Assembly: GCA_902493385.1 (NCBI GenBank)
Contig: CABUPO010000005.1
Span: 1-64,000, forward strand
Reading direction: 5' to 3'
Length of the DNA stretch: 64,000 bases
DNA from: an uncultured Lachnospiraceae bacterium
GTDB lineage: Bacteria; Bacillota; Clostridia; Lachnospirales; Lachnospiraceae
Shown: in pieces, positions 25,804 to 33,153 of the stretch
Position numbering within the stretch: the stretch's first letter is position 1
Layout of the letters: every line of letters begins with the position of its first letter
The notes under the pieces: generated by a model
Databases searched by the model: none
What the model saw: only the letters and a program-made list of their open reading frames with translations
What the model was told of the DNA's origin: nothing
Position numbers and translations under genes: made by a program

Positions 25804-27585
25804 ATGAGATTTTTCGGTGTAGAAAAAATTATTCCATATATGAAAAAGTACCGGTTGATTATAACTATTATGGTAATATGCGGTTTGTTCGGAAGTCTTA
25901 CGGATATTCTTCTGCCGGTTTATCAGAGGTATGCGTTAAATTATTTTGTGGGCGTGGGTACTCTTGATACGCTGCCGCAGTTTGTGTTTATATATGTAGT
26001 TACTATTATATTGGCGGGAATTGTTAATTACATCTCGGCTTCACGTGCCACTCAGATTGAAGTAAGTATTAACCGTGATTTGAGAAATGCGGCGTTTAAG
26101 CATTTACAGACGCTTTCGTTTTCATATTATAATCAAAACAGCGTAGGATATATACACGCAAGGGTTATGAGCGATACGGCGCGTATCGGCACGCTTGTGT
26201 CGTGGAGGCTTATGGATGCGGTGTGGCATCTTTCTTATCTTGCAGGGTCAATTGTCGTAATGTTTGTGGTTAATGCAAAGCTGGCATTTTTTGTTGTGCT
26301 GATTATCCCGCTTATTGTAATTACGTTTTCATTATTTCAGAAGAGACTGATTAAGGTAAACCGTGAGATACGTGAAATAAATTCAACGATTACAGGTAAT
26401 TTTAACGAAGGCATAAGCGGAGCAAAGACTATAAAGACGCTTGTAATTGAAGAAAAAATGAGCAGGCATTTCATAAAAGATACGAATGCAATGTTAAATA
26501 AATCTGTTCAGGGAGCAAGGCTTCGGGGGCTGTTTGCGGCTACAATGCATTTTGCATCTTCGTGTGCGATTGCAATTGTGCTTTGGCGCGGCGGATATAT
26601 TGCTGAGAATGAAGTCGGTACATTTTCTATGTTCATGTCATATGCACAGGGTATGATGGAGCCGATAAGATGGCTTGTGGACTGTATTTCTGACCTTATA
26701 ACAACTCAGGTTAATATTGAGCGTTTTACGCATCTTATGGAAACTAAGCCGGATGTTTTCGATACTCCTGAGGTTATAGAAAAATACGGCGACAGCTTTA
26801 ATCCTAAATATCAGAACTGGGAAGATATAAAAGGCGATATTGAATTTAAGGATGTAAGTTTTATGTATCCTGACGGTGATGAATATGTGTTAAGGAACTT
26901 TAACCTTAAGATTCCATTTGGAATGAATATTGCCATTGTCGGAGAGACCGGAGCAGGAAAATCCACGCTTGTAAATCTTGTATGCAGATTTTTTGAACCT
27001 ACATTCGGAAAGATTCTGATTGACGGACGTGATGCAAGAGAGCGTTCCCAGCTGTGGCTTCACAGCGCAATAGGATATGTGCTTCAGACTCCGCATCTGT
27101 TCTCAGGTACTGTAAGAGAGAATCTGCTGTATGGAAATCCGTCGGCTTCAGATGAAGAGATTGCAGAAGCTCTCAGGCTGGTATCTGCGGACGATATTAT
27201 AAATAAGCTTGAAAAAGGTCTTGAAAGTGATGTCGGCGAAGGAGGCGATTTGCTGTCTACAGGTGAAAAGCAGCTTATTTCTTTTGCAAGGGCTATTCTG
27301 TCTAACCCCAAAATAATAATACTTGACGAGGCTACGGCCTCTGTCGATACTATTACTGAACAACGTATTCAGGCTGCAATTGATAATATCATAAAAGGAA
27401 GAACTTCCATTGTAATTGCACACCGTCTGTCAACCGTCAGAAATGCAGATTTGATTCTTGTGGTGCGCGACGGAAAAATAGTTGAGCAGGGCAGACATGA
27501 CGCTTTAATTGATAAAAAGGGGTATTATTATTCCCTGTATACGCGTCAGTATGAGGAAGAGGAAATAAGCAGGGCATTTGGATAA
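25804..27585 (+). CDS. ABC exporter half-transporter, catalytic partner
   Basis: The second half of the heterodimer has 593 residues, with six membrane helices (about 18-300) and an ATPase with Walker A GETGAGKST, Walker B IIILDEATASVD with the catalytic Glu, and switch His in IAHRLSTV. Its signature is altered to LSTGEKQ instead of LSGGQ. The two deviations are complementary: the degenerate site combines the Asp-type Walker B of the first subunit with this signature, while the other site is canonical. AGGAAAGGA precedes the start. It converges with the radical SAM gene, with only 6 nt between the stops. Confidence 0.94.
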   Translation: MRFFGVEKIIPYMKKYRLIITIMVICGLFGSLTDILLPVYQRYALNYFVGVGTLDTLPQFVFIYVVTIILAGIVNYISASRATQIEVSINRDLRNAAFKHLQTLSFSYYNQNSVGYIHARVMSDTARIGTLVSWRLMDAVWHLSYLAGSIVVMFVVNAKLAFFVVLIIPLIVITFSLFQKRLIKVNREIREINSTITGNFNEGISGAKTIKTLVIEEKMSRHFIKDTNAMLNKSVQGARLRGLFAATMHFASSCAIAIVLWRGGYIAENEVGTFSMFMSYAQGMMEPIRWLVDCISDLITTQVNIERFTHLMETKPDVFDTPEVIEKYGDSFNPKYQNWEDIKGDIEFKDVSFMYPDGDEYVLRNFNLKIPFGMNIAIVGETGAGKSTLVNLVCRFFEPTFGKILIDGRDARERSQLWLHSAIGYVLQTPHLFSGTVRENLLYGNPSASDEEIAEALRLVSADDIINKLEKGLESDVGEGGDLLSTGEKQLISFARAILSNPKIIILDEATASVDTITEQRIQAAIDNIIKGRTSIVIAHRLSTVRNADLILVVRDGKIVEQGRHDALIDKKGYYYSLYTRQYEEEEISRAFG

Positions 27586-27591
27586 GCTTTA

Positions 27592-28509
27592 TCAGACGCA
27601 GTCGCCCTGACGGACATTTTTTTCTTTCATAAGTCTGTGGAGGGAATTAAGTACATTTTTTTTGCTGCCGGACCATTCGGGAGCAATAAGTATATTTTTA
27701 GGGCCGTCGCCTGTAACACGGTGAATGACTACATTGTCTGGAATGTTTCTCAGGCACTCTATAACAAGATTAAGGTATTCTGAAAGTGTAAGAGTGCGAA
27801 ACTTACAATTCATATAATCATTTGCAAGGTCAGTGCCTTTAAGTACATGCAGAAGCTGCAGTTTTACTCCGAACAGGCTGCCGTCTCTGCATATATAGCG
27901 AACTGTATCAAGCATCATTTCATACGATTCGTTCGGAAGACCTAAGATTACGTGGGTTATATAAGGAATATCTATTGCGTTAAGGGAGGATACCGCTTTG
28001 TCATATACGGACAGAGAATATCCTCTTCTTATGTAAGACGCGGTGCTTTCGTGAATTGTCTGAAGACCAAGCTCAATCCATATGAATTTGTTTTGTTCTG
28101 CATAGAAAGCATTAAGGCTTTGCAGTAAAAAAAGAACATCAGAGCCAAGGCAGTCCGCACGGGTTCCTATGGATATGCCGTAAACATTCGGATGTGACAG
28201 AGCACTTGTATATATATCGCAAAGATACTCTATATCTCCGTAGGTATTGGTAAATGCCTGAAAATATATTACATACTTCTTATTCTGCGCGCTGTCGCAT
28301 ATATCAAGCGCGTCAGACAATGATACTGCAAAATCGCCGCTTCCGCCTGCACTGCAAAAGATACAGCCTCTGTTGTCAAGCGTGCCGTCGCGGTTAGGAC
28401 AGCTTAGGCCTGCGTCTACGGATATTTTGTAAAGCTTATGGCCGTACCTGTTCTTAAAATATGCGCCGAGAGAGTAGTATCGTTTATCAAACCAGTTAGT
28501 GTTGTCCAC
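27592..28509 (-). CDS. radical SAM protein of the YhcC/TIGR01212 type
   Basis: The 305-residue enzyme has a spaced iron-sulfur motif, Cys37-x11-Cys49-x2-Cys52 in the segment from CPNRDG to GCIFC, which is typical of the TIGR01212 family. GLQTIHE and HVILGLPNES are radical SAM barrel motifs. The family's substrate has not been established; tRNA or DNA-linked chemistry is only a guess. It overlaps the next upstream gene by 14 nt and so belongs to the three-gene minus-strand unit headed by the LexA-box promoter. Confidence 0.88.
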   Translation of the reverse strand: MDNTNWFDKRYYSLGAYFKNRYGHKLYKISVDAGLSCPNRDGTLDNRGCIFCSAGGSGDFAVSLSDALDICDSAQNKKYVIYFQAFTNTYGDIEYLCDIYTSALSHPNVYGISIGTRADCLGSDVLFLLQSLNAFYAEQNKFIWIELGLQTIHESTASYIRRGYSLSVYDKAVSSLNAIDIPYITHVILGLPNESYEMMLDTVRYICRDGSLFGVKLQLLHVLKGTDLANDYMNCKFRTLTLSEYLNLVIECLRNIPDNVVIHRVTGDGPKNILIAPEWSGSKKNVLNSLHRLMKEKNVRQGDCV

Positions 28510-29287
28510 GCTGTTCCTCCATAAATTCTGTCATGTGCTTTCTGAAATGAATCGGAAGCATGTTCCTCTGCAGGCTGGGGTTCATGCGTTCTTTTATTGC
28601 TATTGAATCAAAAAAGGTTCTCCAAAGAGCTTTAAGCTCGTCTGTATTATTATACATATTTTCCAGGGTTTGTTCCATATCAGGCAGAATTTTTCTTATA
28701 AACCATTCGCCGTGTACAGGGTGTATGCCTGCTTCCGCATGTGTTTTGTCATATATTATAAACGGCTCGCAGTTAAGCCTGTCAGAGAAATGCGGCATAA
28801 TAAGTGAGACCACCCTGCTTTTTGGTTCAATAACTGATAAATATACTCCGTCTGACTGTGAGAAGCGCAGAAACTCTCTGAAAAAATGAGCTTCATTCAT
28901 CACTTTGCGATTAAGTTCAAACATCCGGCGTACCCAGGGCAGTTGAAGCGCAGATATGACGCGCGGTCCTAAGTGAAAGCCGTATACAAGGAAATGATAA
29001 GCAATATCAGCCTTATCTGCATCAGAAGACAGAAGCGCTGTTATTGTATAATTATAAGCAGTCTCTGATATGTTCTTTCGTATGCTTTCCGCTGCGCTGT
29101 CCGCTTTCCTGTAGTCTTCGGTTATCTCAATATATTCAGAGAAAAGAGACGTAGGCGCAGGAATCTTTGGGTCTTCGACTGTGAGCTTTATATAATCGTG
29201 TCCGTAACGTGATATTCCGGCTTCATATATTCCTGTCAGTATGCCGCAGGTTGTATCGGGACACTGGTATATACGTGTAGGCTTCAT
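28496..29287 (-). CDS. DUF4130/TIGR03915-type protein, partner of a radical SAM DNA-repair enzyme
   Basis: The 263-residue protein matches the TIGR03915 group by its QCPDTTCGILTGIYEA-like start. Further marks are DKADIAYHFLVYGFHLGP, an ELNRKVMNEAHFFREFLRF helix, and a C-terminal MNPSLQRNMLPIHFRKHMTEF segment. The family is regularly encoded beside TIGR03916 radical SAM proteins and is proposed to act in DNA modification or repair, but no activity is known. In some genomes it is fused to a uracil-DNA-glycosylase-like domain; none is fused here. The ATGA overlap with the upstream radical SAM gene shows translational coupling. Confidence 0.88.
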   Translation of the reverse strand: MKPTRIYQCPDTTCGILTGIYEAGISRYGHDYIKLTVEDPKIPAPTSLFSEYIEITEDYRKADSAAESIRKNISETAYNYTITALLSSDADKADIAYHFLVYGFHLGPRVISALQLPWVRRMFELNRKVMNEAHFFREFLRFSQSDGVYLSVIEPKSRVVSLIMPHFSDRLNCEPFIIYDKTHAEAGIHPVHGEWFIRKILPDMEQTLENMYNNTDELKALWRTFFDSIAIKERMNPSLQRNMLPIHFRKHMTEFMEEQRGQH

Positions 29288-30774
29288 GTAATTCCTCCCT
29301 GTGGTGCAAAATCAAAAAGGTGCATCTGGCTGTATGTGATATTATCTGCATATACATTATCCCTGAGCCTGATATCATCATTAAGAAGACGCCTTGTTAT
29401 CCAGTCTTCATTAATTCGTATGCTGCTTTCAAACATCTTTCCGTTGCATGTAATAAAGTAGACTGCGCGCTTTAATACGACGCCGATAGCCTTAAGGTCG
29501 TTAAAGCTGAGGGAACCCATGCGTCTTGCTTTAACTATCCTTCCGGCTGACTTTGCGCCTATTCCCGGAACCTTTAAAAGCGTGTCATAATCTGCTTTGT
29601 TAATCTCTACCGGAAATCTTTCAAGATGTCTTAGAGCCCAGTCGCATTTGGGGTCAAGAAACGGATTGAAATTAGGCCGGGCGCTGCTGAGAATATCGCT
29701 TGCACGAAAACCGTAATATCTTATAAGCCAGTCCGCCTGATACAGACGGTGCTCTCTGGCAAGAGGAGGCCCGTCTGAAAGCGCCGGAAGCGTGCTGTCC
29801 TGATTGACATTAATAAATGCTGAGTAAAATACACGCTTTAAATCAAACTTTTGGTATAAGGCTTCTGTTACAGATATGATTTCGAGGTCTGTCTCACCTG
29901 ACGCTCCTATAATCATCTGTGTACTTTGTCCGGCAGGAACAAAGCCCCTGTCCATAAGTCGCCTTGGCGCTCTTAGCGCAGGAAATGAAGAAGCAGACAC
30001 GGTATCAGGAGCTGATGCCTTTTGGCTTGATGTACTTAAAGAGGCGGGGTCTGACAGCGTATTGTCTGTATGAAGCACATTCTGATTACCATTAAGACGC
30101 TTTCTTGTGTACCAGTATGCGCTTTGGTTACCGCCCTTCATACCGAGAAGCCGCCTGCTTTCATCCATTCCAAGCTGAATCTGACGCATAGGCTTTAATA
30201 TAGCTGTCCGCGTCTTGTTAGGTGCAAGACGCTTTAATCCGTCGGCAGTAGGCAGTTCAAGATTAATGCTCATACGGTCTGCATACCATCCGGCAAGCTC
30301 TACAAGCTCCGAAGATGTGCCGGGGATAGCTTTACAGTGTATATAGCCGCCAAAATGATAGTCTTCCCTGAGCATGCGGAGGCTTTCGATAATGAGCTCC
30401 ATAGTATAATCAGGAGAGCGCAGTATACCGGAGCTTAAAAACAGCCCTTCGATATAATTGCGCTTATAAAATTCCATTGTCAGCATGCAGAGCTCCTCAG
30501 GGGTAAAAGATACGCGGGGAACGTCGTTATCCGCACGGTTAATACAATATCTGCAGTTATATATGCACTCGTTGGTATACAGAACCTTTAGCAGGGATAT
30601 ACACCGTCCGTCAGCAGAAAAACTATGGCATATACCGCTTGCACACGTGTTGCCGATACTGCCTTTTGCAGCTTTTCGTTCTACACCGCTTGATGTGCAT
30701 GCGACGTCATATTTGGCAGAATCAGAAAGTATCCTTAATTTGTCATCGATTGAAGCATTCTCAAGTATAATCAT
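29284..30774 (-). CDS. putative DNA modification/repair radical SAM protein (TIGR03916 type)
   Basis: The iron-sulfur motif is Cys70-x3-Cys74-x2-Cys77 (NECIYNCRYC). The barrel continues through GLFLSSGI, NLELPTADG and LKPMRQIQLGMDESR. A C-terminal helix-hairpin-helix (about 393-420, LLKVPGIGAKSAGRI) would bind DNA non-specifically. At 496 residues it is longer than usual, because a Ser/Ala/Asn-rich segment (about 212-272) interrupts the protein between the barrel and the PAGQSTQMIIGASGETD motif. It is the first gene of the unit, preceded by AGGTGG and by a promoter with a LexA box, which supports a DNA-damage role. Substrate unknown. Confidence 0.9.
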   Translation of the reverse strand: MIILENASIDDKLRILSDSAKYDVACTSSGVERKAAKGSIGNTCASGICHSFSADGRCISLLKVLYTNECIYNCRYCINRADNDVPRVSFTPEELCMLTMEFYKRNYIEGLFLSSGILRSPDYTMELIIESLRMLREDYHFGGYIHCKAIPGTSSELVELAGWYADRMSINLELPTADGLKRLAPNKTRTAILKPMRQIQLGMDESRRLLGMKGGNQSAYWYTRKRLNGNQNVLHTDNTLSDPASLSTSSQKASAPDTVSASSFPALRAPRRLMDRGFVPAGQSTQMIIGASGETDLEIISVTEALYQKFDLKRVFYSAFINVNQDSTLPALSDGPPLAREHRLYQADWLIRYYGFRASDILSSARPNFNPFLDPKCDWALRHLERFPVEINKADYDTLLKVPGIGAKSAGRIVKARRMGSLSFNDLKAIGVVLKRAVYFITCNGKMFESSIRINEDWITRRLLNDDIRLRDNVYADNITYSQMHLFDFAPQGGIT

Positions 30775-30792
30775 AAAGCAACCACCTGTTCG

Positions 30793-30839
30793 CGAACATC
30801 TGTTCTGAAAAGTATAACATGGGTTGTATGAATATGCAA
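30793..30839 (-). promoter_or_regulatory. promoter with LexA/DinR SOS box before the radical SAM repair operon
   Basis: Read on the minus strand, TTGCAT (30839-30834), 17 nt and TATACT (30816-30811) form a good promoter. Just downstream, over the transcription start, lies AGAACAGATGTTCG (30806-30793), matching the Gram-positive SOS consensus CGAACRNRYGTTYG at 13 of 14 positions. An identical core occurs before the Y-family polymerase at 37563. Confidence 0.75.
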
Positions 30840-30881
30840 GTGATTTTATAAAATAATAGATAGTAGGAAGGAGAAGTTTAT

Positions 30882-31498
30882 ATGAGTATATATGGTTATG
30901 TCAGAGTATCGTCTACAGACCAGAACGAGGACAGGCAGATAATTGCAATGCGTGAAAATGCCGTTCCCTATGAAAATATTTATATGGATAAACAATCAGG
31001 AAAAATTTTGAGCGGCCTAATTATCTCAAACTCATAAATAAGCTTAAGGCTGGAGATTTGCTTTATATATTAAGTATTGACCGTTTGGGACGCAATTATG
31101 ATGAGATTCAAATTCAATGGAAAAAAATTATAAAAGAAATTGGTGTTGATATATGTGTAATAGATATGCCCCTTCTTGATACAAGAAATGGAAAAGACTT
31201 AATGGGTACCTTTATAGCAGATCTTGTATTGCAGATATTGTCATTTGTCGCAGAAAATGAACGTAACAATATCAGAAAGCGCCAGGCCGAGGGAATTGCT
31301 GCCGCCAAATCACGCGGCGTAAAGTTCGGACGTCCGCCTGCGCCGCTTCCTGAGAATTTTTACAGTGTTTACAGGCTGTATAAAACCGGTAGAATAACAT
31401 GTTCAAACGCAGCGAGAACGCTGGGAATGCCAATATCATCTTTTCGTTATAAAGCAGGGGTATATGAAAATAAATGCAGTAAAAACCAATTATTGTAA
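30882..31498 (+). pseudogene. small serine recombinase (resolvase/invertase), frameshifted
   Basis: The N-terminal part (30882-31037) begins YGYVRVSSTDQNEDRQ, with the catalytic Ser, and runs to a stop. The rest, in the next frame, contains LLYILSIDRLGRN, FVAENERNNIRKRQAEGI and a C-terminal helix-turn-helix (ITCSNAARTLGMPISSFRY). Adding one A to the five-A run at 31001-31005 restores a single frame of about 205 residues, the normal size of Hin/Pin/TnpR-type enzymes. GGAAGGAG precedes the ATG. The cause may be a true mutation, a homopolymer sequencing error or phase variation. The inverted repeats at 31511-31635 could be its sites. Confidence 0.8.
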
Positions 31499-31510
31499 AA
31501 GAAAATTTTG

Positions 31511-31635
31511 CAGAAAAGTGTACTTTTTTGTAAATACATAGAAGCTGTTTATTATCATCATAATACCATTAATATATCTGTTTTTCAACAGAAAATGTTA
31601 AATGATAATTGATTTTAAAAAAGTACACCTTTCTG
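31511..31635. repeat. 19-bp inverted-repeat pair flanking a small candidate invertible segment
   Basis: CAGAAAAGTGTACTTTTTT (31511-31529) recurs inverted at 31617-31635 with one mismatch. Each copy is itself near-palindromic around a GT (or AC) centre, as serine-invertase crossover sites are. The 87-bp interior holds a minus-strand promoter-like pair (TTGAAA/TATTAT, 17 nt apart). Confidence 0.55.
31560..31588 (-). promoter_or_regulatory. promoter-like sequence inside the inverted repeats
   Basis: On the minus strand TTGAAA (31588-31583), a 17-nt spacer and TATTAT (31565-31560). In the present orientation it points back toward the recombinase; inversion would point it toward the dehydrogenase operon. 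Inference from sequence alone. Confidence 0.4.
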
Positions 31636-31665
31636 TACACGATTAGCAGGCAGGCTGTTTATAAC

Positions 31666-31710
31666 TTAAGAGCCCCATTTATGTTTTTTTGAGCCTTTCT
31701 TCATGCTCAT
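31666..31710 (-). CDS. possible lysine-rich microprotein
   Basis: A 14-codon frame reads MSMKKGSKKHKWGS; from its second ATG it has AAAGG 8-9 nt upstream, a normal ribosome site. It is strongly basic and lies within a long-loop hairpin. Such short frames arise by chance, and only conservation in relatives would support it. Function unknown. Confidence 0.25.
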   Translation of the reverse strand: MSMKKGSKKHKWGS

Positions 31711-31815
31711 ATTCCTTTCGCATATGTGGGGCTCTTGTGTATGAATAATACCATGACTTGTAATAAAAAACCTTATATGATAGTATTTATTTACAATAAA
31801 AACGTGTAAATCATT

Positions 31816-31931
31816 ATATCACGATTCGCATCTTTGATGCTTACCATTGCTTCGCAACTATCGTGACTGCCATTCGCCGCTCGCGATGAATATGCTAACG
31901 CATGCTCCAGCTCGCTAGCGCTCATTATATC
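31816..31931 (-). repeat. structured dispersed repeat, copy 2
   Basis: This is the reverse complement of the element at 12896-13010, 116 bp with about nine differences. The stems CACGAT/ATCGTG and GCATC/GATGC are unchanged, the triloop TAA is AAA here, and GTTGC/GCAAC becomes GTTGC/GCAAT, which keeps a G-T pair. ATGC-GAA-GCAT becomes ATGC-GTTA-GCAT. Its edge lies only a few bases before the AAGGAG of the alcohol dehydrogenase gene. Confidence 0.8.
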
Positions 31932-31947
31932 ATAAAGGAGAATACTA

Positions 31948-33147
31948 ATGAATCCCGTAAGAAAAGCATACTGCAGAATTTTTCAGCAGTGTTTTCACAT
32001 TGCAATGCCATTTCTTCCATACAGGGAGCCGAAGATAATGCGTAATATAGAAGATTTGGTTCCTCTTCTCAGGAAGAAGCATATAACGAGAGTGCTTCTT
32101 GTGACTGATAAAGGTATAAGAAATCTGGGTATCACATCCTATCTTGAGGAAGCTTTTAAGAAAAGAAAAATATATACCGCCGTGTATGATAATACAGTTC
32201 CTAACCCTACAATTGATAATGTTGAGGAGGCGCGCAGATTATACATAAAGGAGCAGTGTCAGGCTATAGTGGCGTTTGGCGGAGGTTCGTCTATGGACTG
32301 TGCCAAAATATGCGGAGCACGGGTTGTAAAACCTAATCAGCAGGTAAGCAGCATGAAGGGACTTTTAAAAATACATAAAAAGCTTCCGCTTCTTATCGCG
32401 GTTCCAACCACAGCAGGAACAGGAAGTGAAACGACGCTTGCTGCGGTTATAACGGACGGCGGCAGACATCATAAGTATCCTGTAAATGATTTTTCGCTTA
32501 TACCAAGATACGCGGTTCTTGATTACAGGGTTACGCTTGGGCTGCCTCCGGCGCTTACGGCGACAACGGGAATGGACGCGCTGACCCATGCTGTGGAAGC
32601 TTATATCGGAGGTTCCACTACGGCTAATACAAGAAATAAAGCCGAATATGCGGTAAAGCTTATATATAAATATTTAAAAAGGGCATACGATAATGGCAAT
32701 GATTTTAAGGCAAGAGACGCCATGTTAAGGGCGGCATATTATGCAGGTATTGCATTTTCCCAGTCATACGTAGGTTATGTGCATGCTATCGCACATTCGC
32801 TGGGAGGACAGTACGGAATTGCACACGGGCATGCAAATGCGGTTATACTCCCTATAATGCTTCGTGAATATGGTTCAAGCTGTGAAAGTAAGCTTTCAGA
32901 GCTTGCCAGAAGAACAGGCGTAGTTAAAGATGGATATGACGATAGTGAAACGGCGGCAATGTTCATTGAATGGATTCAGAAAATGAATGACTATATGGAC
33001 ATTCCAAGGCACATACCTGAAATTCAGGCATGCGATATACCGGTCATGGCAAAGCACGCCGATGCGGAGGCTAATCCTCTGTATCCCGTGCCAAAGCTTA
33101 TGAGCAAAAAAGAACTTGCGGCTATGTATGAGATTATCGGAGGATAA
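31948..33147 (+). CDS. iron-containing alcohol dehydrogenase
   Basis: The 399-residue type III alcohol dehydrogenase has an N-terminal NAD(P)-binding domain with GGGSSMDCAK (about 111-120). The C-terminal iron-binding domain includes MDALTHAVEAY and HAIAHSLGGQYGIAHGHANAVILP, which carries the metal-binding His residues. It would reduce aldehydes to alcohols, or the reverse, during fermentation. AAGGAG lies 6-7 nt before the start. An aldehyde dehydrogenase follows after 6 nt, so the two likely work on the same alcohol-aldehyde-acid route; which carbon compound is unclear. Confidence 0.93.
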   Translation: MNPVRKAYCRIFQQCFHIAMPFLPYREPKIMRNIEDLVPLLRKKHITRVLLVTDKGIRNLGITSYLEEAFKKRKIYTAVYDNTVPNPTIDNVEEARRLYIKEQCQAIVAFGGGSSMDCAKICGARVVKPNQQVSSMKGLLKIHKKLPLLIAVPTTAGTGSETTLAAVITDGGRHHKYPVNDFSLIPRYAVLDYRVTLGLPPALTATTGMDALTHAVEAYIGGSTTANTRNKAEYAVKLIYKYLKRAYDNGNDFKARDAMLRAAYYAGIAFSQSYVGYVHAIAHSLGGQYGIAHGHANAVILPIMLREYGSSCESKLSELARRTGVVKDGYDDSETAAMFIEWIQKMNDYMDIPRHIPEIQACDIPVMAKHADAEANPLYPVPKLMSKKELAAMYEIIGG

Positions 33148-33153
33148 TGAATA

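Larger units (their letters stand above)
31499..31815. other. intergenic DNA with paired inverted repeats and a microORF
   Basis: This spacer between the recombinase and the dehydrogenase operon holds the 19-bp inverted-repeat pair (31511-31529, 31617-31635) and a promoter-like sequence between them. It also holds a 10-bp inverted repeat AAGAGCCCCA/TGGGGCTCTT (31668-31677, 31726-31735) surrounding a 14-codon minus-strand frame. The dispersed repeat copy begins at 31816. Confidence 0.6.

Noticed and set aside
30999..31012. Programmed -1 frameshift in the recombinase
   Set aside because: The sequence GGAAAAATTTTG does not form a proper X-XXY-YYZ slippery site in the zero frame, and no convincing downstream pseudoknot was seen. 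A lost base in the A-run is simpler.
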